Source: JAOUEA01 sp963734685
GTDB lineage: Bacteria > Actinomycetota > UBA4738 > HRBIN12
Direction of reading: 5' to 3'
Assembly (NCBI GenBank): GCA_963734685.1
Contig: CAVTIC010000006.1
Coordinates: 124,001 to 188,000 of the forward strand
Length of the DNA: 64,000 bases
The notes beneath the pieces are model-generated. The model was not told the DNA's origin and made no database searches. It saw only the letters and a program-made list of their open reading frames with translations. The first letter of the stretch is position 1. Each line of letters starts with the position of its first letter. A program made the translations under genes and the position numbers. Below are positions 24,909 to 36,343 of the stretch, in pieces.

Positions 24909-25597
24909 GCAAGGACGCCAGCGCCAACGAAGCGCCCGAGAAGCTCCGGGTGATGGTGGTCGATGACCACGCGTTGTTCCGACGCGGCCTCGAGATGGTC
25001 CTGCAACAGGAGCCGGACATCGAACTCGTGGGCGAGGCTTCCGACGGCGCAGAGGCCGTCGAACGGGCCCAGGAAACGATGCCCGACATCGTCCTCATGG
25101 ACGTCCGCATGCCGAAGCGCACCGGCATCGAGGCTGCGGGCCAGATCAAGGATCTGCTGCCGCACTGCAAGATCCTGATGCTCACGATCAGCGACGAGGA
25201 AGCCGACCTCTACGAGGCGATCAAGGCGGGGGCGAGCGGCTACCTGCTGAAGGAGATCCCGATCGAAGAGGTCGCCGACGCGATCCGCAGCGTCTGGGCC
25301 GGGCAGTCACGCATCTCTCCGTCGATGGCCTCCAAGCTGCTGACCGAGTTCGCCGCGATGTCGAAGTCGGCGGAGGAGCAACCTCGCATGCCCGCGCCGC
25401 GTCTCACCGACCGTGAGATGGAGGTGTTGCGGTTGGTGGCGCAGGGCCTGAACAATCGTGACATCGCCAAGCAGCTGTTCATCAGCGAGAACACCGTCAA
25501 GAACCACATCCGCAACATCCTCGAGAAGCTCCACCTGCACTCGCGCATGGAAGCCGTCGTCTACGCCGTACGCGAGAAGATGATCGAGATCAGCTGA
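24905..25597 (+). CDS. NarL/LuxR-type response regulator
   Basis: A 230-residue two-domain regulator. The receiver has DD at 20-21, the phospho-acceptor D66 in VLMDVRMP and a late Lys (LLKEIP). The LuxR-type HTH lies at about 165-225 (LTDREMEVLRLVAQG, NTVKNHI). No histidine kinase is adjacent, so the partner is elsewhere. The GTG overlaps the hpf stop, so it is translated with the hibernation factor; control of dormancy genes is an inference from that. Confidence 0.93.
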   Translation: MSKDASANEAPEKLRVMVVDDHALFRRGLEMVLQQEPDIELVGEASDGAEAVERAQETMPDIVLMDVRMPKRTGIEAAGQIKDLLPHCKILMLTISDEEADLYEAIKAGASGYLLKEIPIEEVADAIRSVWAGQSRISPSMASKLLTEFAAMSKSAEEQPRMPAPRLTDREMEVLRLVAQGLNNRDIAKQLFISENTVKNHIRNILEKLHLHSRMEAVVYAVREKMIEIS

Positions 25598-25599
25598 GA

Positions 25600-26061
25600 G
25601 TGACCGACCCGACGATCGAGGCCGCGCGCGACATCCTGGGTGATTCACTCGACGAGCTCAGGAAGGCCGCGGATGGCTGCACCGCCGACGAGCTGAACGA
25701 TCGCCCGGCCGGCGACGACACGAACCCGCTCGCCGTGCTCGTCACCCATGCGATGCACAGCACTCGCTCGTGGCTGAGCCTCGCCACCGGCGCCCCACTG
25801 CCCGTCCGGGACCGTCCCGCAGAGTTCCTCGTCGTGGTGGACGACTCCGCGGCGTTCATGGCGTGGGTCGATGCGATGGCGGCGGAGTGCCGAGCGCTGC
25901 TCGACGGCGACGTGGCGTTCGACCCGGGTGCCGTCGGCGAAGCTACGTGGCGTTCGTACCAGGCCGACGAGCCGGTGACGGCCGCATGGGCGTTGCTGCA
26001 CGCCCTGGAGCACCTACGGGAACACGTCGGTCACGCGCAGCTCACGAGACAGCTCTCATAG
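25600..26061 (+). CDS. DinB-like/DUF664 four-helix protein
   Basis: A 153-residue protein with DinB-superfamily features: an early helical region, THAMHSTRSWL with a metal-type histidine, and a late HALEHLREHVGHAQL that could supply two more histidines. Family members are metal-dependent, often thiol-linked (mycothiol or bacillithiol) transferases. It starts 2 nt after the regulator stop and its own stop lies in a 16-bp palindrome. Confidence 0.72.
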   Translation: MTDPTIEAARDILGDSLDELRKAADGCTADELNDRPAGDDTNPLAVLVTHAMHSTRSWLSLATGAPLPVRDRPAEFLVVVDDSAAFMAWVDAMAAECRALLDGDVAFDPGAVGEATWRSYQADEPVTAAWALLHALEHLREHVGHAQLTRQLS

Positions 26062-26078
26062 CGAACGTTCGCTACGCT
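26059..26078 (+). promoter_or_regulatory. Operator palindrome and -10 of the acetolactate-synthase-like gene
   Basis: TAGCGAACGTTCGCTA (26059-26074) is a perfect 16-bp palindrome. The -10 hexamer TACGCT (26073-26078) overlaps its right edge and ends 6 nt before the ATG. A dimeric repressor, perhaps TetR-type, bound here would block the promoter. Confidence 0.55.
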
Positions 26079-26084
26079 GGCGAG

Positions 26085-27734
26085 ATGACCTCCGCCAGCC
26101 GCAGCGTCGCCCGTGTGATCGTGGAGTGTCTCGAGAACGAGGGCGTCCAGGTGGTCTTCGGATTGCCCGGCGAAGAGAACCTCCACACGATCGACGCGCT
26201 GGCCGACAGTTCGATCCGCTTCATCACCACGCGTGATGAGCGGGGCGCCGCGTTCATGGCAGACACCTACGGCGCGTTGACCGGCAGGCCCGGCGTCTGT
26301 CTGGCGACCCTGGGTCCCGGGGCGATCAACCTGATGCTCGGTGTCGCGAACGCCCAACTCGACTCTCACCCGCTGGTCGCGATCACGGCCCAGGCGAGCC
26401 TCGATCGCATCTACAAGGAGTCACATCAGTTCGTCGATCTCGTGTCGTTGTTCAGGCCGATCACCAAGTGGGGCGACATGGTCACCGTGCGCGTCGCGGC
26501 GCCCGAGATGGTCCGCAAGGCGTTCAAGCGAGCCACGACCGAACCGCCAGGGGCGACCTTCATCGTGCTGCCGGAGGACGTGGCAGAACGGCAGACCGAC
26601 GCAGGGGTGCTCCGCGTGAACACCCCGGTCGACCCCGCGCCCGATGAGGGCCAGGTGCATCGAGCTGCCCACGTGCTCGCCGGGGCGAAGCATCCCGTGG
26701 TGCTCGCCGGTCCCGGCGTCGCGCGCGACGAGGCGACCGAGGCACTGGTCCGGTTCAGCGAGCGCCTGAACATCCCGGTCGCGACGACGTTTCTCGGCAA
26801 AGGGGTGTTCCCGGACAACCACCAGAACGCGTTGGGCACGATCGGATTCATGGTGAAGGACTACGCGAACTTCGGGTTCGACCGTGCCGATGTCGTCGTG
26901 GCGGTCGGGTACGACCTCGTGGAGTACCCGCCGGTTCGATGGAACCCGCTCGGCGACAAGCAGATCGTGCACGTTCACCGCACGGTCGCCGAGGTCGACG
27001 CGAACTACTCGCTCGCGGTCGGTGTGCAGGGCAGCATCTCAGAGACGCTCGACGCGATCGGAGCGTCGAGCGACGTGCACGACATCCGAGGCAAGATCTT
27101 CCCGGTCCGCGACCTCGTGCGTGAGGAGCTCGAGCGTGGAGCGGCCGATGACGCGTACCCGCTCGCGCCGGCCCGGATCGTCTCCGATATCCGTTCCGTG
27201 CTCGGCGACGAGGACATCGTGTTGTGCGACACGGGCGCGGTGAAGATGTGGATGGCTCGGCTGTATCCCACGTACCGCCCGAACACGTGTCTGATCTCGA
27301 ACGGTCTCGCGACGATGGCCTTCTCGCTCCCGGGGGCGTTGGCGGCGAAGCTCGTCCACCCCGAGCGCAAGGTGCTCGCGGCGATGGGCGACGGTGCGTT
27401 CGCGATGAGCATGGCCGAGATCGAGACGGCGGTGCGCGAGGGCCTGCACTTCGTGGTGCTGGTGTGGGTCGATGGTGGGTACGGGTTGATCGGGTGGAAA
27501 CAGGACATCCACTTCGGACGCCGCGCTGCCGTCTCCTTCAACAACCCTGACTTCGTGAAGCTGGCGGAGAGCTTCGGCGCGAAGGGATATGAGATCGGGT
27601 CGGCCGGCGAGCTGGCGCCGACGCTCCGCAAGGCGCTCGATGACGCCGCGGTGTCGATCGTGGCGTGCCCGGTCGACTACGCCGCGAACGCTCGCTTGAT
27701 CGAACGCCTCGGCGCCCTCACGGAACCGATCTGA
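26085..27734 (+). CDS. Thiamine-diphosphate enzyme, acetolactate synthase-like
   Basis: A 549-residue enzyme of the acetolactate synthase large-chain family. It has GLPGEENL at 26-33, the activating glutamate in TRDERGAAFMAD, the central domain, and the ThDP/Mg site GDGAFAMSMAEIETA. The usual HEQGAA is RDERGAA here. No regulatory small subunit (ilvN) follows. The single-gene unit with a palindromic operator suggests a catabolic (AlsS-like) or related decarboxylating enzyme rather than branched-chain amino-acid synthesis. Confidence 0.82.
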   Translation: MTSASRSVARVIVECLENEGVQVVFGLPGEENLHTIDALADSSIRFITTRDERGAAFMADTYGALTGRPGVCLATLGPGAINLMLGVANAQLDSHPLVAITAQASLDRIYKESHQFVDLVSLFRPITKWGDMVTVRVAAPEMVRKAFKRATTEPPGATFIVLPEDVAERQTDAGVLRVNTPVDPAPDEGQVHRAAHVLAGAKHPVVLAGPGVARDEATEALVRFSERLNIPVATTFLGKGVFPDNHQNALGTIGFMVKDYANFGFDRADVVVAVGYDLVEYPPVRWNPLGDKQIVHVHRTVAEVDANYSLAVGVQGSISETLDAIGASSDVHDIRGKIFPVRDLVREELERGAADDAYPLAPARIVSDIRSVLGDEDIVLCDTGAVKMWMARLYPTYRPNTCLISNGLATMAFSLPGALAAKLVHPERKVLAAMGDGAFAMSMAEIETAVREGLHFVVLVWVDGGYGLIGWKQDIHFGRRAAVSFNNPDFVKLAESFGAKGYEIGSAGELAPTLRKALDDAAVSIVACPVDYAANARLIERLGALTEPI

Positions 27735-27759
27735 CCCGCGCGTGCCCGTCGTGGCGACG

Positions 27760-27775
27760 ACCGGCTCCGGCCGGT
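27760..27775 (+). terminator. Small GC hairpin after the acetolactate-synthase-like gene
   Basis: ACCGGC (27760-27765) pairs with GCCGGT (27770-27775) across a TCCG loop. No T-tract follows. It is weak evidence for termination. Confidence 0.3.
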
Positions 27776-27819
27776 GGCTCCTCGAGCTGGCCACTCCGGG
27801 GTGTGAACGCGGGGGCCGA

Positions 27820-27825
27820 TAGAAT
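27820..27825 (+). promoter_or_regulatory. -10 element of secA
   Basis: TAGAAT predicts a start near 27832 and a short leader carrying the GGAAGGGA Shine-Dalgarno of secA. No -35 is obvious. Confidence 0.5.
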
Positions 27826-27860
27826 CGAAGGTCTGATCGTCAGCGTCGGAAGGGAACCGC

Positions 27861-30578
<2,718 letters not shown>

Positions 30579-30623
30579 CCGGCCCGGTGCTCGCTCCCCA
30601 ACGGGGGTCCAGCGGCGCACTGC

Positions 30624-30629
30624 TACGAT
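30624..30629 (+). promoter_or_regulatory. -10 element of prfB
   Basis: TACGAT ends 10 nt before the ATG at 30640, which gives a leaderless or nearly leaderless mRNA. Confidence 0.5.
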
Positions 30630-30639
30630 GCGCCGCGCG

Positions 30640-31750
30640 ATGAGCGAGCACAGCGAACGCCTGCAGAAGTTGCGCGAGCGGGTCCTGGCGGCCAAGGAGT
30701 TCCTTTGACGTCGACGGCAAGCGCGCCCAGGCCGAGGGGCTCGAGCGGCAGGCCTCCGATCCCTCGCTCTGGGACGACCCCCAGCGAGGTCAGCAGATCA
30801 CCTCGAAGCTCGCGCGACTGAGGGACGAAGTCGCTCGGTACGACGGACTGATCGCGCGTGTCGACGACGCCCTCGCGATGGACGAACTCCTCGAAGATGA
30901 AGCAGACCGCGATCTCGCTGCGGAGCTTGCGGCGGCCGTCGTTTCACTCGAGGGCGACGTGGACAGGTTGGAGCTCGCGGCGCTGCTCTCCGGCCGGTAC
31001 GACGCGTCGGACGCGATCGCGACGATCAACGCCGGCGCGGGCGGCACCGAGAGCCAGGACTGGGCCGAGATGCTGCTGCGCATGTACACGCGCTGGGCCG
31101 AGCGCGAGGGGTTCGAGGCCGAGGTCGACGACATCCAGCACGGCGACGAGGCGGGCATCAAGTCGGCGACCTTCACCGTGCGAGGCACGAACGTCTATGG
31201 CCAGCTGTCCGCCGAGCGGGGGGTGCATCGGCTGGTCCGCATCAGTCCGTTCGACGCCCAGAAGCGCCGGCACACGTCGTTCGCGTCGCTCGACGTGATC
31301 CCGATGCTCGAGGAGTCCGACGAAGAAGGCATCGACATCCCGCCGGACGAGCTCCGTATCGATGTCTACCGTTCCAGCGGTCCCGGCGGCCAGTCGGTGA
31401 ACACCACCGATTCTGCCGTGCGCATCACGCACATCCCGACCGGACTCGTCGCTGCCTGTCAGAACGAGCGTTCGCAACTGCAGAACAAGGCGGTCGCGAT
31501 GCGCATCCTGAAGGCCCGGCTGGCCGAGCTCGAGCGGCAGAAGCGGGAGCAGGAGATGGCCTCGATCCGCGGTGAACGCAAAGCGGTCGACTTCGGATCG
31601 CAGATCCGCTCGTACGTCCTTGCGCCTTACCAGATGGTCAAGGACCACCGGACCGAGGAAGAGGTGGGCGACCCGCAGCGTGTGCTCGACGGCGACATCG
31701 AGCGGTTCATCGAGGCGGAGCTCCGTCGGCGGGCCGCAGACGGCGGGTAG
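30640..31750 (+). CDS. prfB: Peptide chain release factor 2 (needs +1 frameshift)
   Basis: Zero-frame translation gives 22 residues ending in AAKEFL, then TGA at 30706. A +1 shift at CTT continues as DVDGKRAQAEGLERQASDP and runs 347 residues, giving 369 in all. RF2 ends translation at UGA and UAA. The SPF stop-codon motif (RISPFDAQ) and the GGQ catalytic motif (GPGGQSVNTTDS) are both present. Because the in-frame stop is UGA, RF2 limits its own synthesis. It lies 61 nt after secA with its own -10. Confidence 0.95.
30694..30709 (+). promoter_or_regulatory. Programmed +1 frameshift signal in prfB
   Basis: Internal Shine-Dalgarno AAGGAG (30694-30699), a 3-nt spacer TTC, slippery CTT (30703-30705), then TGA-C (30706-30709). 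The order and the spacer match the Escherichia coli signal (AGGGGG-UAU-CUU-UGA-C). Confidence 0.93.
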
Positions 31751-31788
31751 CACTCGAACGGCCGGGCGTGCCGTCAGGTGCGAACTGG

Positions 31789-31794
31789 CATACT
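31789..31794 (+). promoter_or_regulatory. -10 element of the spermidine-synthase-like gene
   Basis: CATACT ends 8 nt before the ATG at 31803. This places the expected start at the initiation codon. Confidence 0.45.
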
Positions 31795-31802
31795 CCGGAC
31801 CC

Positions 31803-33860
31803 ATGCAGGCAGCCGAGGGACCGTCGAGCTCGACCGGGTTCCGGCTCGGTGAGCGGGTTCGACTGGTGCTCGCCAGTGCATCGATGTTGTTCGCGGAGCT
31901 CGCCTTGATCCGCTGGGCATCCGCCTACGACGTGTACGTCGCGTACTTCACGAACTTCGTGCTCTTGGCGAGCTTCCTGGGCATCGGTGTGGGATTCCTG
32001 CGCGCGGGGAGGGACCGCGACCTGGGTCGGTGGGCCCCCGCGGCGCTCGCGCTCGCGGTGGGGACGATCTTCGTGTTCCGGGTCGTGAAGGGATTCGACG
32101 GCCCGCGGGATCTCGACACGCTCTTCGGGTTGCCGGCTCCCCCCATCTGGGTGGCCCTCCCCGTGTTGTTCGGGGTCGCCGCGTTCGCCATGGCCACGAT
32201 CGCCGAGGGCGTCGCGCGGTTGTTCATTCGGTTCGAGCCCCTCGAGGCCTACCGCCTCGACATCACCGGAAGCCTCGGCGGCATCGTCGCCTTCTCGGTC
32301 CTGTCCTTCCTGGGTGCGGGTCCCGTCGTCTGGGGCCTCGTGATCGCGGGCCTGTTCGTCGCGCTGACGCCCCGTTCGCCGGGACCTGTGCGGTGGCTGG
32401 CCGTGGGCGCGATCGTGGTCGTGTTCGCGGCAGGCTCGTTCTCCTCCGGCGACACGTGGTCGCCGTACTACCGGGTCACCGTCTATCCGACGGAGGCGGG
32501 CGGGCGGACCGCGATCCGCGTCAACGCTCTGCCGCACCAATCGATGCTGCCGGTCGAGACGGTCTCCGAGGAGTTCTACGCCGAGCCGTACACGCATCTG
32601 GGAGGTGAGCCCCCGGGCGACGTGTTGATCGTGGGAGCGGGCAGCGGGAACGACGTGGCGCTCGCCCTCGTGCGAGGGGCACGGCACATCGACGCGGTGG
32701 AGATCGATCCCTTGCTGCAGGCGACGGGGCGTGACCACCATCCGTCTCGTCCGTACCAGGACCCTCGGGTCACACCGCACATCGACGACGGGCGGGCTTT
32801 CCTCGAGCGCACCGACGACACCTACGACCTGATCATGTTCGCGCTGCCGGATTCGCTCACCCTGGTGAGCGGTCAGGGCTCGCTGCGGTTGGAGAGCTAC
32901 CTGTTCACGAAGGAGTCGATGGAGGCGGTTCGAGACCATCTCGCGCCCGGCGGCGCGTTCGCCATGTACAACTACTACCGGCCGTTCGTCTTCGAGCGCT
33001 ACGCCGGCACGATGAACGAGGTCTTCGGCCACGAGCCGTGCTTCGACGCGGCCGAGCAGGGTCTCGGACCACGCCAACAGGCCGTCTTGACGATCGGTCG
33101 CGAGGCCGGTGACATCGAGTGCGCGACGCCGTGGCGGCCGTCCGCCGCGGTGCCGGCGCCTGCGACGGACGATCACCCGTTCCCCTACGTCGAGGGGCGA
33201 TCGATCCCGACGCTGTACCTATGGTGGCTGGGAGCGATCCTGCTCGCGTCGGTAGCGGTGGTACGTATCGCGGGCGGAGCACCGCTCACGGCGATGGGAG
33301 GCTACGTCGACCTGTTCTTCATGGGTGCTGCGTTCCTGTTGTTGGAGACCAAGAGCGTGGTGCAGTTCGCGCTACTGTTCGGCACGACGTGGCTCGTCAA
33401 CTCACTGGTGTTCGCGGGCATCCTGCTGGCGGTCCTCGCGGCCGTGGAGGTTGCCCGGCGTGACCGATCGCCCCGGCCCGGAACGCTCTACCTCCTGCTG
33501 GTGGGGTCGTTGGTGGTGGCCTGGCTCGTGCCTCCCGACCAACTCCTCTCGCTCACACCCGTGCCCCGGTTCTTCGCAGGGGTCGCGGTGGCGTTCGCGC
33601 CCGTCTTCCTCGCGAACCTGATCTTCGCCCAACGGTTCAAGGACGTCGGGGCCTCGGCGGTGGCGTTCGGTGCGAACCTGCTCGGCGCGATGCTCGGCGG
33701 TGTGCTCGAGTACCTGGCGATCGTGACGGGCTACCGCACACTGCTGGTCCTGGTCGCGGCCCTCTACGGTGTAGCGTTCCTCACGGGCCGACGACACCTT
33801 CGGTCGTCGGAAGCGGTGCCGCCCGCCGGGAGCGACGGGCTCGTCCGAGCGACCAAGTGA
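31803..33860 (+). CDS. Spermidine-synthase-like methyltransferase-fold domain inside a membrane protein
   Basis: A 685-residue protein. About six membrane segments occupy residues 20-215. A soluble Rossmann domain at about 260-440 has VLIVGAGSGNDV (nucleotide loop), DAVEIDP and a DDGRAFLERT motif, as in spermidine synthases. About seven further helices follow. Similar fusions are annotated as MFS/spermidine synthase proteins, but true polyamine synthesis is unproven for them. The last 80 bp overlap the 3' end of the convergent gene. Confidence 0.78.
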   Translation: MQAAEGPSSSTGFRLGERVRLVLASASMLFAELALIRWASAYDVYVAYFTNFVLLASFLGIGVGFLRAGRDRDLGRWAPAALALAVGTIFVFRVVKGFDGPRDLDTLFGLPAPPIWVALPVLFGVAAFAMATIAEGVARLFIRFEPLEAYRLDITGSLGGIVAFSVLSFLGAGPVVWGLVIAGLFVALTPRSPGPVRWLAVGAIVVVFAAGSFSSGDTWSPYYRVTVYPTEAGGRTAIRVNALPHQSMLPVETVSEEFYAEPYTHLGGEPPGDVLIVGAGSGNDVALALVRGARHIDAVEIDPLLQATGRDHHPSRPYQDPRVTPHIDDGRAFLERTDDTYDLIMFALPDSLTLVSGQGSLRLESYLFTKESMEAVRDHLAPGGAFAMYNYYRPFVFERYAGTMNEVFGHEPCFDAAEQGLGPRQQAVLTIGREAGDIECATPWRPSAAVPAPATDDHPFPYVEGRSIPTLYLWWLGAILLASVAVVRIAGGAPLTAMGGYVDLFFMGAAFLLLETKSVVQFALLFGTTWLVNSLVFAGILLAVLAAVEVARRDRSPRPGTLYLLLVGSLVVAWLVPPDQLLSLTPVPRFFAGVAVAFAPVFLANLIFAQRFKDVGASAVAFGANLLGAMLGGVLEYLAIVTGYRTLLVLVAALYGVAFLTGRRHLRSSEAVPPAGSDGLVRATK

Positions 33861-36252
33861 GGGCGAAGGCGATGGCGAGCCCGCCCCACGCGACGAGTCC
33901 GGCGGTGACGCCCCTGGACACCGCCGCGTCACGGTAGGCAAGCTGAACCTCGTGCGAGCCGGCCCGTACGGCCACGCCCTGCAGGAATCCGTCTACGGGC
34001 ACGACGTCGGCCGGCCGGCCGTCGATCGAGGCGCTCCATCCCTCGTCGAACGAGGTCCGCACGACGACGATCGACGGCGCCCTCGCCTCGACCTGGACCG
34101 TCACGTGCTCGGCGTCGGTCTCATCGTACGAAGCCGTCCCGCCCTCCGGGTCGCCGCCCTGGGCCGAGTCGATGCCGGGGTCGGACTCGAGCACCGCGAG
34201 CCGTGCCGGGTCGAATGTGGGCGGCAGGATGGTCCGCAGGGTGCCGGCGAGCGATGGCACCACTCGCCATGCAGGGACGACGGAGGCCCGGGGCTGCCAG
34301 CCGTCGAGCTCGACGAGGTCGTAGCCCTGTGCACGATCGACCACGTCACCTGTGATCGGCGGTGTGATGCCGGTCGGCACCACGAGGTATCGCACGCCAA
34401 GCAGTCGGACATCGCGGAGGTAGGGCACGTCGATCACGGAAGCGTTGTAGAAGACGGGCAGGCGCGTCCTGACCCTGATGTAGTTCCAGTACCGGCGCAA
34501 CTGTACGGGGTTGTAGCCGAGAGGATCGTTCACGCCGAACAAGGTGCCGCGCTCCATCGCGAGTGCCGGCCAGTCGGGCTCGAGCTGCATGAACAGGTAG
34601 CCCTTCTCGAACGACGAGGCCGGCGGGGCCCACGTCAGGTATCGCTCGTGTGAGGCGCGGAGCCGGGGCACGAACGCCGTCGGGGACACGAAGGTCGAAG
34701 CGTCCACCTGAGGAAGCGGGAGCGGCTGGGGGACCAGGTTCGGGTGCGCCCCTGCCTCGAGGTTGAGGCGGACCGTGTCGCCGGGAGATGTTCGATGTGA
34801 GAGGACGGCGCTGGCCGCGAGCTCGAGCGCGAGCACCCCGATGACGGCGGCAGGCGCCCAGCGCGGTGCACGCACGACAAGCGTCCACATGGCCCAGCCG
34901 CCGCCGGCGAGCCCGAGGAGCAGGAGCACGAAGTGTCGCGGGTCCGCGAACGCCAGCAGCGGCACACCGAGCCAGAGGAGGGCCCCGGCGCCGAGCCAGC
35001 GGGCGAGATCTCGAGGTGTCAGCGGATCGTCACGGAGACCCTGCAGACCCACCGCGCCGAGCACTGGCACGGCGATGACCGCGAGGTAACGCATCCGTCC
35101 GGGATTGTGCAGGTACACGTCGCCGAAGGGCACCCGCAGGAACAGGTCGCGGACCCATCCGGAGGTGATCACCGCGTCGAGCATCAGGACCCAGGTGAGC
35201 ACGAGGGCACCCCCGAACGCCCAACCGAGCGCCCGGCGCCGGCGAGCGCGCAGCGCGAGCGGCACGCCGAGCAGGATCGCGGCCCCTGCATAGGCTCCTG
35301 GCGCCGCTCCGAACGCGAGCGGCCACGCAGCCCACACGCCGTTCGACTGGATCGAGCCGATGTCCGTACCGCCGAGCGTGCCGATCGCGTCTCCCAGGCG
35401 GTCGTAGCCGGCCGCCAGGCTCGAGGACCGCAGAGCATCCATGTGGGGAAGGAGCACGGCGAGTGACAGCACGGGCAGCAGCACGAGGAACAGCGCCGCT
35501 CGTCCCGCCGCCGCCGGCGCCCGGATGCGGCGATCGCGGACGTCGAACACGGCGCCGGCCACGAGGTAGGCGAAGAGCAAGGCGGTGCAGACCACGAGTC
35601 CGTGACTGAGATGGGCGGCCGCCACCTGCGACCAAGCCAGGGCGGTCCCGCCGATCCACGCGATCCGTGCAGGCCAGCCGCCGGCGCGGCGGAATCCGGC
35701 GGCCCCGACGAGCGTCACGGTGGTCCACGCCGTCGACCCCGCGAACGGCATCGAGATCGCGATCTCCGAGGTGGACATCAGCATCGCGAGCGAGAGACCC
35801 CCGGCGGTGGCGGCCAGTCGCGAGAGACGCTCGAGCCGCAGGAACCCGAAGAGGCCGAGCCCGGCGATCAACGGGTTCGCGACGATGAATGCCCGCATCG
35901 CGACGGCCGGGGAGAGCCGTGAGAACAACCCCATCGGCAACAGGTAGAGCCAGCCGCTCTGGGGGTCGGCCGCGTACCGGTACCCGGCCATCTCGAACGG
36001 GTTCCACAAGGGGACGCGTCCTGCCGCGATCGATCGGCCGAGGAAGGAGAACCGCGGCAGCCAGAACGTGAGGATGTCGGGATGGGCATCGGTAAGGCGG
36101 TCGTCGAAGGCGAAGCCCCGCAACGCGAACAGCACCCCTGCCACGATGACCACGGGACCGGCCACCGAGATCGCGACGCGCCGAGCCCTGCTCGGCTGTC
36201 TGTGCGTCGTCGCTGCCTCGGGCCTCGACCAGGCCACCTCCGTCGTGCCCAT
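33781..36252 (-). CDS. YfhO-like multi-span membrane protein (glycosyltransferase-like)
   Basis: An 823-residue integral membrane protein with about 12-14 hydrophobic helices in the first 520 residues, an exported domain (about 530-790) and a final helix near 795-812. Residues DAHPDILTFWLP near 55 and WNPFEMAGYRY near 83 match the YfhO family, which is related to GT-C enzymes that use lipid-linked sugars. The early D-x-H region is the expected catalytic site. The ATG at 36252 follows TAAGCT by 8 nt. It is divergent from ftsE. Confidence 0.72.
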   Translation of the reverse strand: MGTTEVAWSRPEAATTHRQPSRARRVAISVAGPVVIVAGVLFALRGFAFDDRLTDAHPDILTFWLPRFSFLGRSIAAGRVPLWNPFEMAGYRYAADPQSGWLYLLPMGLFSRLSPAVAMRAFIVANPLIAGLGLFGFLRLERLSRLAATAGGLSLAMLMSTSEIAISMPFAGSTAWTTVTLVGAAGFRRAGGWPARIAWIGGTALAWSQVAAAHLSHGLVVCTALLFAYLVAGAVFDVRDRRIRAPAAAGRAALFLVLLPVLSLAVLLPHMDALRSSSLAAGYDRLGDAIGTLGGTDIGSIQSNGVWAAWPLAFGAAPGAYAGAAILLGVPLALRARRRRALGWAFGGALVLTWVLMLDAVITSGWVRDLFLRVPFGDVYLHNPGRMRYLAVIAVPVLGAVGLQGLRDDPLTPRDLARWLGAGALLWLGVPLLAFADPRHFVLLLLGLAGGGWAMWTLVVRAPRWAPAAVIGVLALELAASAVLSHRTSPGDTVRLNLEAGAHPNLVPQPLPLPQVDASTFVSPTAFVPRLRASHERYLTWAPPASSFEKGYLFMQLEPDWPALAMERGTLFGVNDPLGYNPVQLRRYWNYIRVRTRLPVFYNASVIDVPYLRDVRLLGVRYLVVPTGITPPITGDVVDRAQGYDLVELDGWQPRASVVPAWRVVPSLAGTLRTILPPTFDPARLAVLESDPGIDSAQGGDPEGGTASYDETDAEHVTVQVEARAPSIVVVRTSFDEGWSASIDGRPADVVPVDGFLQGVAVRAGSHEVQLAYRDAAVSRGVTAGLVAWGGLAIAFALTWSLGRARRSRRAAPLPTTEGVVGP

Positions 36253-36260
36253 GGCGACCC

Positions 36261-36266
36261 AGCTTA
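36261..36266 (-). promoter_or_regulatory. -10 element of the YfhO-like gene
   Basis: TAAGCT on the minus strand (36266-36261) ends 8 nt before the ATG at 36252. A leaderless start is predicted. Confidence 0.5.
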
Positions 36267-36301
36267 CGGACAACGCTCCCGGTCCGCCGGACGACGTCTG
36301 G

Positions 36302-36307
36302 TAGGGT
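36302..36307 (+). promoter_or_regulatory. -10 element of ftsE
   Basis: TAGGGT lies 36 nt before the ftsE ATG. It allows a leader of about 30 nt with a GAGG Shine-Dalgarno. The divergent -10 of the YfhO-like gene is about 35 bp away. Confidence 0.45.
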
Positions 36308-36343
36308 GGTCCGGTTCGCCCTTCCCCCACTCCTGAGGCCCAG

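Noticed and set aside
26059..26074. LexA (SOS) box
   Set aside because: The Gram-positive-type box needs GAAC and GTTC with four bases between them; here they are directly joined.
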